A stretch of 64,000 nt of DNA. Source: Strobilurus pachycystidiatus. Its lineage: Eukaryota; Basidiomycota; Agaricomycetes; Agaricales; Physalacriaceae. Position 1 is the stretch's first letter. Every line of letters starts with the position of its first letter. Positions 11,724 through 24,152 of this stretch are shown here, piece after piece. The stretch is from the NCBI GenBank assembly GCA_019915135.1, contig JAHLMK010000001.1, positions 744,001 to 808,000 on the forward strand, written 5' to 3'. A program made the position numbers and the translations under genes. The notes beneath the pieces are model-generated. The model did no database searches and was not told the origin of the DNA. It saw nothing but the letters and a program-made list of their open reading frames with translations.

Positions 11724-14100
11724 CTAGACACTAAATTGACCAAAGCTTCTCTCATAAGCGGCAAACAACCTCTTCGAGACGCGGCTGAGCTCCGTATCGA
11801 CATCGCTACCATCTTCAACGCTCCTCTTGGTCAGTCCTGTGCTGAGCGGATTGCTGAAAGGGGTGCCTATCGCGTCGCACCAGGTCCCCTCCTCAGGCAA
11901 TGTACCGTTCGTGAAGTAGCTGCCGATGTACTGGAGCGTGCACGGAGAGTACGCTGACATAGAGGTGTGCTGCATGTATACAATCAGACATTGGGATAAG
12001 CTGAAGAAGAATGACTAGGTACGCACGCCGGAGGAGTTTTGAGTAAGAACGACGGAACCTGGGAACTGGGCGGAAGTCTTGTGGGCACTAAATTAACACA
12101 ATGTTAGTCAATGTATATATATATATATGACGAAGATACGTACGATGAAAGGGGCGTTACGGGATCTTCAGGAGGTAACGAGTGAGTGATTGTTTGAGTT
12201 TGAGCACAAGTAGGACCAGGCTTACCGGCGGCGTTACCAATGAAGAGGATCGGGAAACTGGTGTTCCCCTGGACGGGACCTAGTAGAGGTATCAGAATGA
12301 GAGACCAAGAATGAGCTCAAAAGTGACGATCTTACCCCGGAATTGCCGTTTCGAGGTCACAGGCCAACCTCTGCACAAAAAAAGAAATATGAACTGAGCT
12401 CCCTTGAACGGCACAAGAGGCATGACACTCACGAGCAAGTAGTCCGAATACGGCCCCAAACATCCCAGAATGAAGACACTTCTCCCAAACTCTTGAGATA
12501 ACCCACCGTATCCTTTAACGTATTGGGAATTGTCGGTCCGTCATTACATACGATAGCGTTCGCGGCCTCAGCGACCACATCGCCCTCCTCATCCTCGCCA
12601 GAGGAGCACTCATACCTGGAACCACTGTCTGCCAAAGCTTGCATCGATGTACCATTTCCCGCAGCGAGGTCAGCGAGGGCCTGGGCAAGCGCTGGGAAGG
12701 AAGTGTATGGGGTGTAGAGCGCGCTGAACACGGTTGAGCGGAGGATCGCGTAGTCGATGATGGAGTAGGCTGTTTCGGTCCATACGGGAACGGGGTGAGC
12801 ACGGATGGTGTCATATAGGTGTGCGAGGTTCCTCGCGATGGCGGAGGGGGATTTGTCGTAGAAGGCGCAAGTGGATGGGCCGGCGGCGAAGCAGGAGTCG
12901 TAGAAGATTTGCATGACTTTTTCAGTGTCCTTGAGGCTACTGAGCCACTTGCCTGAGTGTATGATAAGGAAAGGTTGGTCATAGATCAAAGCGGTTGACA
13001 GTTCTTACCACTGTAGTAGTCCTGAGCGTAGAAGACCCCATCCAAGACCATGCGCTCTACCTTGTCCTGTAGCGAGAATCGTGAGTCTATGGAGCTGCGC
13101 CATCAATGTATGAAGCTTACCGGAAACATGGCCGCAAACGTAGCCCCCAAAACAGAACCGTAACTATCCCAATCGTGTTAGAAATCTGAGCTCGATGATG
13201 AATAACACATACGAGACAGCATAGAGCTGCAACTTTTCTCTGCCATGAGCCTCCACAATACTCAGCATATCTCTCGCAGTATTATCCGTATTGATATGCG
13301 CTAGCGTATTGTTATCCCTCTGCCTCGCGAGCTTATTAGTGACTTGTGCGCGCACAAAGGCACGAGGTATCGCATCCGGGGATGCCGTGTATACACTGAC
13401 ATCCCCAGCAGCCCACTGCGCACGCTCAGCGCTCGAGTCGAAGAAGGATACGCTTGGCGTAGACGCGCCGACACCTTCATATTCACGTCAATCCAAGTCG
13501 GAAAGTCAGAAAGAGGAATGGAGAAAAGAATGATAAATGATGAGGGAGTTGGGGGTACGAGACGTACCACGAGGATCGAAGCCTACAATGTCGTATTCGG
13601 GGCCTAGGAGCTCAGCGTACGTCAATCCGCCCTCGCGTATGAGGGAGACCCCGCTGCCTCCGGGCCCACCGGGGTTGAACAGGATGGGGCCGCGGTAGGA
13701 GGGTGAGTCGGGAGCTAGGGACGAGGGATATCGAATGAGGGCGATGGCAGCAATTGCGCCTTGCGGATCCGAGTAGTTCAGCGGCACCTTTGGGGGTATA
13801 GTGATTACTTTTTGTATGATTGAGAATGGATGAGAAGTAGATACCTGGAGACGTGCACACTGAAGGCCCGAGTCGCAGTCAACCCACGAGAGGTTCGTGC
13901 TGGGCTGGAGCTGAACGAAATTCTCGAAAGGTTAGACAGTGCAGATATGCCAGGGCCAAGCCACTCACCTTTGACCACGAAAAGGCCTCAGTCTCGGTGG
14001 TCCTAGCGCGGTAGTCGCTGTTGGATTTTACGGTGGTCGCACCTATGAGGAGGAATGCCGTAACGATGTGAAAGAACGTATGTGATTGTTTGCAGATCAT
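11724..14100 (-). CDS. Secreted S33/TAP-like alpha/beta hydrolase (copy A)
   Basis: A secreted alpha/beta hydrolase of the fungal tripeptidyl-aminopeptidase-like group (peptidase family S33, TAP-like C-terminal domain), expected to cleave short peptides or esters outside the cell. The model has about 12 exons and about 600 residues. It starts with a signal-peptide-like MICKQSHTFFHIVTAFLLIG. The oxyanion region is GPILFNPGGPGGSGVSLI. The nucleophile Ser is in AVSYGSVLGATFAAMFP, and its codon is split by an intron (TC before, T after). The charge-relay Asp is in GNAADPVTPL and the His in NSSGHTSMSAYSPC. Several 3' exons are only 24-60 nt long. An intron near 12114-12128 carries a (TA)n tract missing from copy B. 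The first intron has an ordinary GT donor. The start at 14100 is chosen because it places the signal peptide directly before the conserved SDYRAR region. Confidence 0.85.
12114..12128. repeat. (TA)n microsatellite in an intron
   Basis: A run of alternating T and A lies in one of the late introns of hydrolase copy A. The matching intron in copy B (about 16165) has only a short ATATAT, so the tract has changed length since the duplication. Confidence 0.7.
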
Positions 14101-14700
14101 GGTTTGAATGAAGGATATTTCCAGGATGGATGTGTGACGATGGCAAAAGGAGATCTGTCGTTCCAACTCGCGTTCGATTCAAGAACAGTCGGGTCTTTTA
14201 CACCACAAGTAGTCGACTATATGTACTGCATCAAATAGGGGTCCGGAATGCAGGAAATATGCGAAACGTGGTGTCCAAGTCCTGTTCAAGTCAATGAGCG
14301 GGTAGGGCGTCGCGGTCATTACAGTAGCATGAATCAGCATTCATTACAAGAGAACCGGTCTTCCGACTACCGGTCTTCCCTACTGTGACTCGGTGTGAGT
14401 GCAATCTGGGAACCTGTGCTTAAATGCCGGTGCACTTGGGCTGCGGGACGTCGCACTCACTTTCGAATTGGGTTGATCGTAAGGCAGACCTGTGCGTGGC
14501 GCTTTGGGGAGGGAACACCTCAATGGATCCAGGCTAATAATGATGTCCACCCTGACAGGCGGGTGACAGAAATAATAGATGTGGCGGGATGAAGTAGGCG
14601 CCCCCATTGCATCGAAGCTGTAGCTTTTCCTGAAAGCGGACGACTGGGACACGCAGGCTGCGCATCGATATCTCACAGCTTTTCAAGTTTGGATTTCAGT

Positions 14701-15699
14701 CTGTCAAAAGATGACATTCAGAACTCGAGCTCTCCCGGTCATGACGAGGATAATTCGAGTTTTGACAGGACTCCCGGCAATACAGGGTACCGGCAGCCTA
14801 AATGATCAACCATGGAAAGCGTGTGTCGCGCTGCCACCGCCGTCACCAGTCAATTCTCGTCCTCGTCGTTGCGTCTGCTGTCGTGGTCGTCGCTGTGGTC
14901 GTCAAGTGGTCGTGAGTGGATGGGAAGAAATTCTAAGGAAAGTCCCAAAGGGACAAATGCTTAGTCAACTGTCAATCACGGTAACGTGGCCAAGCCCATG
15001 TCAAACTGATCGACGATCCAGGGCACTGGTACCACGTCGACGGCGACCACGACCAAATCGATATCACGCCGACGACACGGCTACATGCTGGTGATGACAG
15101 CGCGGCCTTGTAGACGGCACGTACCTACATAAGCGGAGGTGGCTTGACTCCAGCAGCAGACACTTTGAAGACGTAACACATTACACGGCCTACCTACAGG
15201 CTACATCCAATCGAGTCAGTCGTCTTTCGTTCTCGGCATGCTGCCTTTACCACTGAACTGCGCGGACCAACGCACATTGCCGATTGGTGAGCGGGCGATG
15301 TGGAACCCGTACTAATATCATATATGATACTAGTACCCTTTGCAACCTAGCTTGAAGGCCAGGCTCTGGGAAATCGTGAGCTCTCCACTTTCTGGGTATA
15401 GTATCAGTCTTGTCGAGGTGATCTTTAGACGTCAACGAGTTATTGAAATAATACAGTGCTGTTCGCCCAGCCAACTCGAAAGAAACTTCACACGGGAAGG
15501 AAGTCATTTCGGCGCTTACAGTTCCTTCATACCCAACTATGAAAGGATGCCCAACTTGATAGCCTTTACCCTCCCTAAAATGTGTCGATGATTTGATCAA
15601 ACACCTAGAGCGCTAGGTTGACCATTCAACACATCGGACAAATGTCTGATTTGGTCTGGAGTCGATGTTTTTGCTTAGACTAAGAAGGCGTTACAATGC
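14701..15699. other. Unique spacer between the two duplicated segments
   Basis: About 1 kb separates the two duplicated copies. It shows no open frame that I can link to a family and no evident repeat. The 3' flank of copy B starts near 15700. Confidence 0.35.
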
Positions 15700-15723
15700 A
15701 TTCTGTAGTGAGCCCCTTGGTAC

Positions 15724-18151
15724 CTACGACTGCCAAAAGCTCACCGCTCCTTCCAAATAGACACCAAATCGACCAAAACTCCCCTCATAAGCGTTAAGCA
15801 GCCTCTTCGAGACGTGGCTGAACTCCGTATCGACATCGCCGCCATCTTCAACGCTCCTCTTGGTCAGTCCAGACTGTCCAGTGCCGAGCGGATTACTGAA
15901 AGGGGTGCCTATCACGTCGCACACGGCCCCCTTCTCGGGCAAGGTGCCGTTCGTGAAGTAGGCGGTGACGTACTGCAGCGTGCACGGGGAGTACGCTGAT
16001 ACAGAGGTGTGCTGCACGTAAACAATTAAACATCGGAATAAGCCAGACAAGGCTAATCATGTACGCACGCCGGAGGAGTTTTGGGTAAGGACGACGGAAC
16101 CTGGGAAATTGGCAGAAGTCTTGTGGGCACTAAATGATCATGAGCACAATGTGAGTCCCTGTGAATATATACGACGAAAATACGAACGATGAAAGGGGCG
16201 TTACGGGATCTACAGTGAGTATCTAGTAAGTGGACGTTCTGAGCACGAGTAAGACCAGGCTCACCGGCGGCGTTACCAATGAAGAGGATCGGGAAGCTGG
16301 TGTTCCCCTGGACGGGACCTAGAGGGATGACAATGAGACACCAAGAATGAGTTCAAAATTGACGATTGTACCTCTGAATTGCTGTTTTGAGGTCACAGGC
16401 CAACCTCTGCATGAGGAAGAATGATGAAATGAGCTCTCTCGAACGGCACAAGAGGTGTAAGTATGACACTCACGAGCAACCAGTCCGAATACGGCCCCAA
16501 ACATCCCAGAACGAAGACACTTTCTTCAAATCCTGGAGATAGCTCACAGTATCCTCTAACGTATTGGGAATCGTCGCTCCGTCATTACATTCAATAGCGG
16601 TCCCGGCATCAGCGACCTCCTCGACCTCCTCATCCTCGCCAGAGGAGCACTCATACCTGGAACCACTGTCTGCCAAAGCTTGCATCGATGTACCATTTCC
16701 CGCAGCGAGGTCAGCGAGGGCCTGGGAAAGCGCTGGGAAGGAAGTGTATGGGGTGTAGAGCGCGCTGAAGACGGCTGAGCGGAGGATTGCGTAGTCGATG
16801 ATGGAGTAGGCTGTTTCAGTCCATACGGGAACGGGGTGAGCGCGGATGGTGTCATATAGGTGTGCGAGGTTTTTCGCGATGGCGGAGGGGGATTTGTCGT
16901 AGAAGGCGCAAGTGGATGGGCCGGCGGCGAAGCAAGAGTCATAGAAGATTTGCATGACTTTTTCAGTGTCCTGGAGGCTGGTGAGCCACTTGCCTGAGGG
17001 CATGATGAGAAAATGGTGATCATAGATAGAAGCGGTTGAGAATTCTTACCACTGTAATAGTCCTCAGCGTAGAAGACTCCATCCAAGACCATGCGTTCTA
17101 CCTTGTCCTGTAGCAAACAATCGTGAGTCTATGGAGCTTCGTCATCAATCAACAGAACTTACCGGAAACATGGCCGCAAACGTAGCCCCCAAAACAGAAC
17201 CGTAACTATCCCGAATGTGTTAAAAGTCTGAGCTCGACGACTGATGAACAACACTTACGAGACAGCATAGAGCTGCAACTTTTCTCTCCCATAAGCCTCC
17301 ACAATACTCAACATGTCCCTCGCTGTATTGTCCGTATTGATATGCGCCAGCGTGTTGTTATCCCTCTGCTTCGCGAGTTTGTTGGTGACTTGTGCGCGCG
17401 CAAAGGCACGGGGTATCGCATCCCGGGATGCCGTGTATACACCGATGTCCCCAGCAGCCCACTGCGCACGCTCAGCGCTCGAGTCGAAGAAGGATACTTT
17501 TGGCGTGGACGCGCCGACACCTTCAGATCCACGTCAGTGATGTCAGAAAGTCAGAATGAAGAATGAGGAATGGAAATGGAAAAGGATGGGCATTAGGAAG
17601 ATGAGACGTACCACGAGGATCCATGCCTACGATGTCGTATTCATGGCCTAGAAGCTCGGCGTACGTCCCCCCACCCTCACGTACGAGGGAGACCCCGCCG
17701 CCCCCGGGTCCGCCTGGATTTATCAGGATGGGACCACGGTATAAGGGCGAGCCCGGAGGTAGCGTTGAGGGATATTGAATGAGGGCGATGGCAGCAGTTG
17801 CGCCTTGTGGATCCGAGTAGTTCAGCGGTACCTTTGGAGGAATGGTCACTTCTGAACGACGGGTCGAGTGAGAGAATGGAGAAAGTACATACCTGAAGAC
17901 GAGCACATTGAAGGCCCGAGTCGCAGTCTACCCATGAGAGGTTCGTGTTGGGTTGAAGCTGCATGGAACCATCAATAGGTTACACAACGCAGATATACCA
18001 GGGCCAAGTCACTTGCCTTCGACCACGAAAAGGCTCCACTCTCGGTCGCCCTAGCGCGGTAGTCGCTGTTGGACCTTACGGTGGTCGCACCTATAAGGAA
18101 AAATGCCGTAACGATGTGGAAGAACGTCTGTGAAGTTTGTTTGCAAGTCAT
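15724..18151 (-). CDS. Secreted S33/TAP-like alpha/beta hydrolase (copy B)
   Basis: The tandem paralogue of the gene at 11724-14100, with the same exon layout and triad: nucleophile Ser with its codon split by an intron, Asp in DPVTPL, and His at the start of the last exon, HTSVSAYSPC. The N-terminus MTCKQTSQTFFHIVTAFFLI is again signal-peptide-like. Differences from copy A: the first intron uses a GC donor (AAG|GCAAGT) instead of GT; the C-terminus is longer (ends VYLEGAVSFWQS); three residues are inserted near the end (TGQSGLTKR); and the glycine-rich loop reads GGPGGGGVSL. All exons keep their frame, so the gene appears functional. A minus-strand TATA-like element lies about 58 bases upstream of the ATG. 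Confidence 0.85.
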
Positions 18152-18206
18152 CTTGTGTGTGAACAGCAGTGAACAGAAGATATTTCCAGTCTCACAACGA
18201 ACTGCT

Positions 18207-18217
18207 CCTTATATACC
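18207..18217 (-). promoter_or_regulatory. TATA-like box of hydrolase copy B
   Basis: The minus strand reads GGTATATAAGG, about 58 bases upstream of the start codon at 18151. It is a motif match only. Confidence 0.4.
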
Positions 18218-18600
18218 ATCCACGAAGCTATGGTGAAACGCCGGTGCACTTGGGCCGCGGGACGTCATCTGGGAAGTCAAGACGACGTATCAGCTAAGTA
18301 CTCAGTACTCAGCACTTGATGTATATCAGCTAGAGGGAGGAACACCAGAGAACGCTGGAGGCTCTACTGAAGGATCCAGACTAAACGTTCACCCTGTAGT
18401 AGATGAGTGGAGCGAAAGAAATCACCACACAGACGTCCCCAGACACGGTTCAAGCTCGCGTACGACGACGATGCGTCGATGCCCCATCGAAGTTGTAGCT
18501 ATTCTGAGAACGGACGACTGACAGACCCGCAGGCTGCGCAGCGATATGCTACAGCTTGGCATGATTTGGGAGTTTCAAAGCTGCCTAAGCAATTGTAGAT

Positions 18601-19099
18601 TCCAGTCATGCACAGAGAAAGAGAGACTAGAGGGAGACTCGAGCAAGATGATTACACTGATATCCAGGGACGTCGACCAGCTATTCCTGCACCGTGCGAA
18701 GTTTCGGACACGTGGGTAATGATAATTTTGCTTGCCTCTTGATCTTGCTCTGCATCAACGATCATCGAAAGATATCCAGACCGCGAAGGCTTGCCATCTT
18801 GAAGATATGGCTATTCGACACGTCGAACCTCGGAAAGTAGTCAAAAAATCGCGCTCATAGGGAACCACACGATGGGAATAGCGCGGAGGACATCATCGCC
18901 CTGCTACGCAGTCTATCAAATTACGCGAATGGAAGACAAAGTGACTTACTGCGGTTGCCCGGGCACAAGGAAGAAGAGCCGATTCCGGTTCTACCCCATC
19001 CTCATTCCTCTCCTCCCACCATCTCGGCCTCTCGAACGTCGTTCTTCCCACACTCATTCTATAGACTTAATTCACCGCCACCGCTAACGTATCACCACT
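18601..19099. other. Intergenic, probable promoter of the first DPBB-GH16 gene
   Basis: No gene is seen. The last 100 bases before 19100 are rich in CCTC, CACC and TCTT runs, as is common in basidiomycete promoters and leaders. Confidence 0.3.
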
Positions 19100-21237
19100 A
19101 TGAGGTCTTCGACTTCGCTTATACTGTTGACCCTCGCCACTGCGGCGCTTGCCTTCAATGGACACGACGGAATCAAAAGACACCATACGAGGATGAGGCG
19201 CTCTTCCTCGTTGAAACAGCGGTCGGACGTTGTTGTCGCCTACTACGGTTACCAGGTATGCGTCCTCATACTGCTACTGTCTCCTGTCTCCTCATGTCTC
19301 TCCCTTAAGAACGACACTGAAGGTGCTTGCGGCTGGGTTAGTAACGACGACGATTACATCGTCGGTCTCTCTACGGACTACGTTACTTCCGAAAACTCGG
19401 AACACTGCGGCTCACAGGTCAGCTTGAACTTATTCATTGGCAGAATTGGACATCGCTAATCTCTTCCGACTAGGTCACCGTCTCCCTCGCTGATGGCTCT
19501 GCGTCCATCACTGCGAAAGTCACCGATTCATGCACAAATTGCGACTTGTACCTGTCCGTCTCCGCCTTTGAGGCCTTGTCCGGAGGCTCCCTAGACGCTG
19601 GCATGTGTAAGTCTAGTCGATGTGGCTGCTGCAGCTCTGAATCTTATTTGCCACCATAGTGAACGTGACCTGGGCCTTCACCGAATCGTCATCGCTTGCC
19701 GTGGTCAACGAAGCCGTCGAGACGAGCGCTGCTGCTGCCACGACCTCCACGACCGCTGCCACGACCGAGTACACTTCGACTTCCGACTACACTTTTACCT
19801 CCGATTACACTTTCACCTCTGAGTACGTTGCGACCAGCACCGGTGACGACAGTGGGTTCTATGTTTGGTCCAATCATAATTTTGTGCTGATATTGCTTCG
19901 AAGCTGAGACTGTGACGTTGACCTCTGCCGCTTCTACCAGCACCAGCACCGGTGGCACCTCTTCTGACGGCTGGACTAACACCAACTGGCTGTCTGGATC
20001 AGATCTTTTCGATTTCTTTAATTTGTATGTGTCACTCCCATCCACAGCCCAAACCATCTTTTCACCTATGATTTGGAAGCGATGTCATGGCTTCAGACAA
20101 CTCAGGTTATGCCAACTACGTCGACAGCGACAGTGGTCTGACCTATGTTGACGGCAACGGCTACGCTGTCATTGCAATTGACGACACTGAGTGTGTTTGC
20201 TCTTCTCAAGTCGATATCCAAAATTTCTTACTGTCGGTGTAGATCCGTTACTCTCCGTGATTCCATCCGCATGGTCTCGGCAAGCACGTTCAACGTTGGT
20301 AAGTGCCGTCTTAGGCCCTATTATTTGACCGTTGACCGTCTCGCGCAGGCTCTCTGATCATCATTGACGTCGAGGAGATGCCCGCTGTCTGTGGCACGTA
20401 AGTTCGGGTGTTTCCAAGGTTTGCATCTTGCTTACAAGATTCATATAGATGGCCCGCTATCTGGATGAACGGTGGATGCACCTGGCCCGAGTGTGGTGAG
20501 ATCGATATCCTCGAGGGCGTCAACTTGTAAGACAAATGGTCGATGATGAACCTTCAGATGGCTCATGGCTCGCAGGTACACGCAAAACATCGTTTCTGTC
20601 CACACCAACGATGGATGCTCTTTGACCCAATCTGACATCGACTCTTTAACCGCCGCTCTCTTGAAGGTTACCACTACTTACAGCTGCGACGCCGACGCTG
20701 ACGCCGCTGCCTGTGGCTTCAACCTGGATTCGACCACCTCATTCGGCACAGCCTTCAACTCTGCCAATGGAGGAACCTTCGCTGTTATGATCACCACCGA
20801 TGCGATCAACTTTTACTTCTGGAACGAGGGCAGCGTCCCCGACGATGTCACCTCCAACTCGCCCACTCCCAGCACTTGGGGCTCCGCTCTAGTCACCATC
20901 TCCAACGACAACTGTGATATCTCTTCTCACTTCAGCGACCTCAGCCTTATCATCAACACGAACTTGGGTGGATCGTTCGGCGAAGGCGTCTGGAGCTCCA
21001 GTAAGTTGCGTCTCCTAGTGCCCCCCATCTACTCATGACTTCACTAGCTGGCAACGGCCAATCCACTTCTTGCGCCGATTCCACTGGTTACTCCTCTGCT
21101 TATGAGTATGTCACCGAGGTCGGCTCTGCTTTCAGCGACGCCAAATTTGTGAGGGTTTAGCTTTGCTTCTTCTGCCTTCTCTTCTTGACGCTTTGTCTCC
21201 GCAGGTCATTCGGTCAATCGCTACCTACTCCCAGTAG
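19100..21237 (+). CDS. Secreted expansin-like (DPBB) domain fused to GH16 glucanase (copy 1)
   Basis: A secreted two-domain wall-acting protein. After a signal peptide ([19 protein letters not shown]) and a basic stretch comes a double-psi beta-barrel of the expansin/barwin type: YYGYQ, then [16 protein letters not shown], a [13 protein letters not shown] core, and a LNVTWAF ending. A Ser/Thr-rich linker with repeated TSDYTF units follows. The C-terminal half is a GH16 beta-glucanase: [18 protein letters not shown], then [18 protein letters not shown], with the catalytic EIDILE (nucleophile Glu, Asp, acid/base Glu) near 20498-20515, and a terminal SIATYSQ. About ten short introns keep the frame open, for example 19256-19309, 19418-19473, 19607-19659 and 19843-19903. 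GH16 enzymes of this type cut beta-1,3 or mixed-link glucans; the barrel would bind or loosen polysaccharide. Exact borders of two middle introns are uncertain. Confidence 0.82.
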
Positions 21238-21907
21238 GCTCTAGGCTCTATTCTTTTCTTAGGGGACATCACATTTCTAGCATCTTTTCTTGGCATCTCT
21301 GGAAACGAGGGACGCGCCGGGATGCGTCGTGTATACCTCCAACTCCCTATACCTCCTTCGTAGCGTCGGTCGTGCTAGAAGCACTACTACTCACAGCCAT
21401 CCTAATGAATCCATTCCTTTAGTGCAACCTGACATGCACCCAATTGTGCCAAGGTTAACGTTGATGATCGCGTTGTCAAGGTACGACAACATATGGCCAA
21501 CGGCAAAAAGATTTCGGCGGAGTTGCTTCTTTGTGTCTTTGACCTGCTGCGCGTCTGGTCGGGCGCATAGTTACGGGCGCAACAGCGCGCTGATGCGTAC
21601 GTGTAGGGCAATCGTTGTCTGCGTACTACGTAGGGATGATTGGGAGGAGAAGGGATGTTGAACGCGCTGATCGTGGCCCTGCAGGTACTTGATCATCAAG
21701 CGAAGGTCTATATTGGCCTGCAAATAATTTTGATCATTGCCAAGCGTGTGAAGTTGCTCCAAAAAGCGCCGTTGCCATTCCACTGCCACACACGCTCTTC
21801 TTCCGCTCCCCACGACATCAACTGTAGCCTCGGCTCACCCCACTTTCTTTCCTCAGTACGCTCTCTAAACACACATCAGACGTCCCACTGCGCCTTCTAC
21901 GATCACG

Positions 21908-24152
21908 ATGAGGTCCTCGACTTCACTTGCCTTGTTCTCCCTTGTCGCCGGAGCAGTCGCCTTCAGCCCGTCGCACGAGGGCATGAAGCGACACCACCGG
22001 ATAAAAAAGGCCACCTCTTCAGCGCTCAGAAGGCGCTCTGACCCCGTCATTGCCTACTATGGCTACCAGGTATTTTTTCTTCCGCGTTGCTCGCTCCACC
22101 CCTATCTGATGCTCGACGACAGAACGGTGTGGCCGGCTCTTGTGGTTGGGTTTCCCAGGACAGCGACTTCATTGTCGGCCTTCCATCGTCGTATGTCACC
22201 GCTGACAACACCGCCAAGTGTGGCCAGCAAGTGAGTTGCGGTAGTTGTGTGCAGGTCGACTTGAGCTCATGCTATCCTGAAGGTTACCATTTCCTTGGCA
22301 GATGGTTCGAAATCCGTGACTGCCACTGTCACTGACACATGCGAGAACTGCGGCGATGGCAACATTTACCTGTCGACGGCTGCCTTCGAGGAACTGAATG
22401 GCCAATCGTTGGACAATGGAATTTGTTCGTTGCTCTCCTTCCCGCTCCGTTCATCTACCTCATGGTTTTCTAGTGAATGTCACATGGGACTTCGCTAGTG
22501 GCAGTAGCTCGTCTTCTTCTTCCGACTCTAGCGCATCGTCTTCCGACTCTAGCTCTGATTCGTCTTCCGACCCTGTTGCTGAATCGACCGCCGAGTCAGG
22601 CTCATCTTCTACCGACTCTGCTTCCGACTCGACTCTTGCCGAGTCTAGCTCCGCCACCACGTCCTCGAAACACCACAAGTCCCCCAAGACCACCGCGCAT
22701 GTCGATAGCTCGACGTCCATCTTCGAATCGTCGCCTACTACTTCGATCGAAACGCGTGAGTGATCCACGAGCGCGATCGTCCCCTAAATCTCATGACTCC
22801 ACGTAGCAACGACCACATCCAAGACTTCCAGCAGCACCGGCGGCACCTCGAGCGACGGATGGATCAACACCCAGTTCCTCACTGGCGAGGACCTTTTCGA
22901 CGCTTTCGACTTGTTGGTTGCATTCCTCTTTCGGTGATGAAGAGTCCACTGATCCGTGGTCCGTTCCACAGCCAAACCGGCGTTTCGGATAACGGAGGTG
23001 CTGCAAACTACGTCGGCCGCAACAGTGGACTTGTCTATACCGATGGCGACAACAACGCGGTCATTGCGATTGACACCAAGCAGTATGTTCAGACATCCTT
23101 CCGAAACAAATCCATGCTGACATTATTTCAGATATGTCGGCCTCCGTGATTCCATTCGCATGGTCTCCAAGAAGCAGCTCGAAGTCGGTGAGTAGATATC
23201 ACACGGCGGATAACGTTCCTCCTGACGAGGTTCCACAAGGCTTCCTCCTTATCGTCGATGTCAAGGCCATGCCCGCTGGCTGTGGAATGTAAGATCCCTT
23301 TTCTTCTGCTTCTCTCGTTCTTCTCCTAATCACTGTTCCGTAGTTGGCCCGCAATTTGGTTGAACGGTCAATGCGCCGCTGGCTGGCCTGCATGTGGTGA
23401 AATCGATCTCGTCGAAGGTGTCAACCGGTAGGTACCTCCTCGACCGTTTCGATACGATGTTCATTCAAGTTCGATTCCAGCTACACCCAGAATGTCGTGT
23501 CAATCCACACCGACTCTGGCTGCTCAATCCCCCAGAGCGCCATTTCCGCCTTGACCGACGCCACACTCAAGACCACCAACTCGCTCTCCTGCGACGCCAT
23601 CGCGGACCCCACCACCTGTGGCTTCAACGACAACTCCGACCAGTCCTACGGCCAGCCCTTCAACGCCAACAACGGAGGCGTCTACGCCGTCTCGGTCACC
23701 TCTGGCTCGATCGACTTCTACTTCTTCACAAGGAACAGCATCCCTGGGGACATCGGCAACAACACCCCCACGCCCAGCACCTGGGGCTCCCCCATCGTTT
23801 CCATTCCCAACTCGGAATGCAACTTCAACGACCACTTCAAGCAGCTGAACATCGTCATCAACACCAACTTGGCCGGTACCTTCACCGAGGGAGTGTGGCA
23901 CGGAAGTAAGTCGCTTTCGTCATCTGCCATGGACGCATCTCTGATCTAACTTATATCAGCTGGCAACGGTCAGACTCAGTCTTGCGCGGCCTCGACCGGT
24001 TACGATAATGCTTGGGACTATGTTACCAGCAACGGAGCTGCTTTCGACTCTCCATGGGTTCGTTTATCTCTCGCAGTCTCTTCACGATATCATTGTTCAT
24101 CCTCTTCTGTCATCAGGTCATCAAGTCCTTGGCCATCTACAAGCAAAACTAA
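21908..24152 (+). CDS. Secreted expansin-like (DPBB) domain fused to GH16 glucanase (copy 2)
   Basis: A tandem paralogue of the gene at 19100-21237 with the same order: signal peptide (MRSSTSLALFSLVAGAVAF), basic segment, DPBB domain (GSCGWVSQDSDFIVGL, TVTDTCENCGDGNIYL, LNVTWDFA), linker, GH16. The linker is longer than in copy 1 and consists of Ser/Asp repeats (around 22500-22650) followed by a His/Lys/Thr patch. The GH16 part reads WPAIWLNGQCAAGWPACGEI with the catalytic EIDLVE near 23399-23416, and ends KSLAIYKQN. The first intron starts at 22070 and ends at 22122; others are about 50 nt. The catalytic Glu-Asp-Glu set is complete, so activity is expected. The gene starts 670 bp after its neighbour stops, on the same strand, consistent with an old tandem duplication: the two proteins are clearly diverged. 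Confidence 0.82.

Larger units (their letters stand above)
11675..14700. repeat. Copy A of a ~3-kb tandem duplication
   Basis: This segment is repeated at about 15700-18600. The similarity covers the whole hydrolase gene and continues upstream of its start. Both copies carry a GGTGCACTTGGGC-like block and a stretch around CGGACGACTG and GCAGGCTGCGCA. Edges are estimated by eye. Confidence 0.75.
15700..18600. repeat. Copy B of the ~3-kb tandem duplication
   Basis: This is the counterpart of 11675-14700, in the same orientation, with long stretches identical by eye inside the coding exons and more divergence in the introns and flanks. Confidence 0.75.

Noticed and set aside
23524..23901. 125-codon minus-strand frame inside the second DPBB-GH16 gene
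   Set aside because: It is antisense to conserved GH16 exons and has Gly/Val-rich composition typical of a shadow frame.
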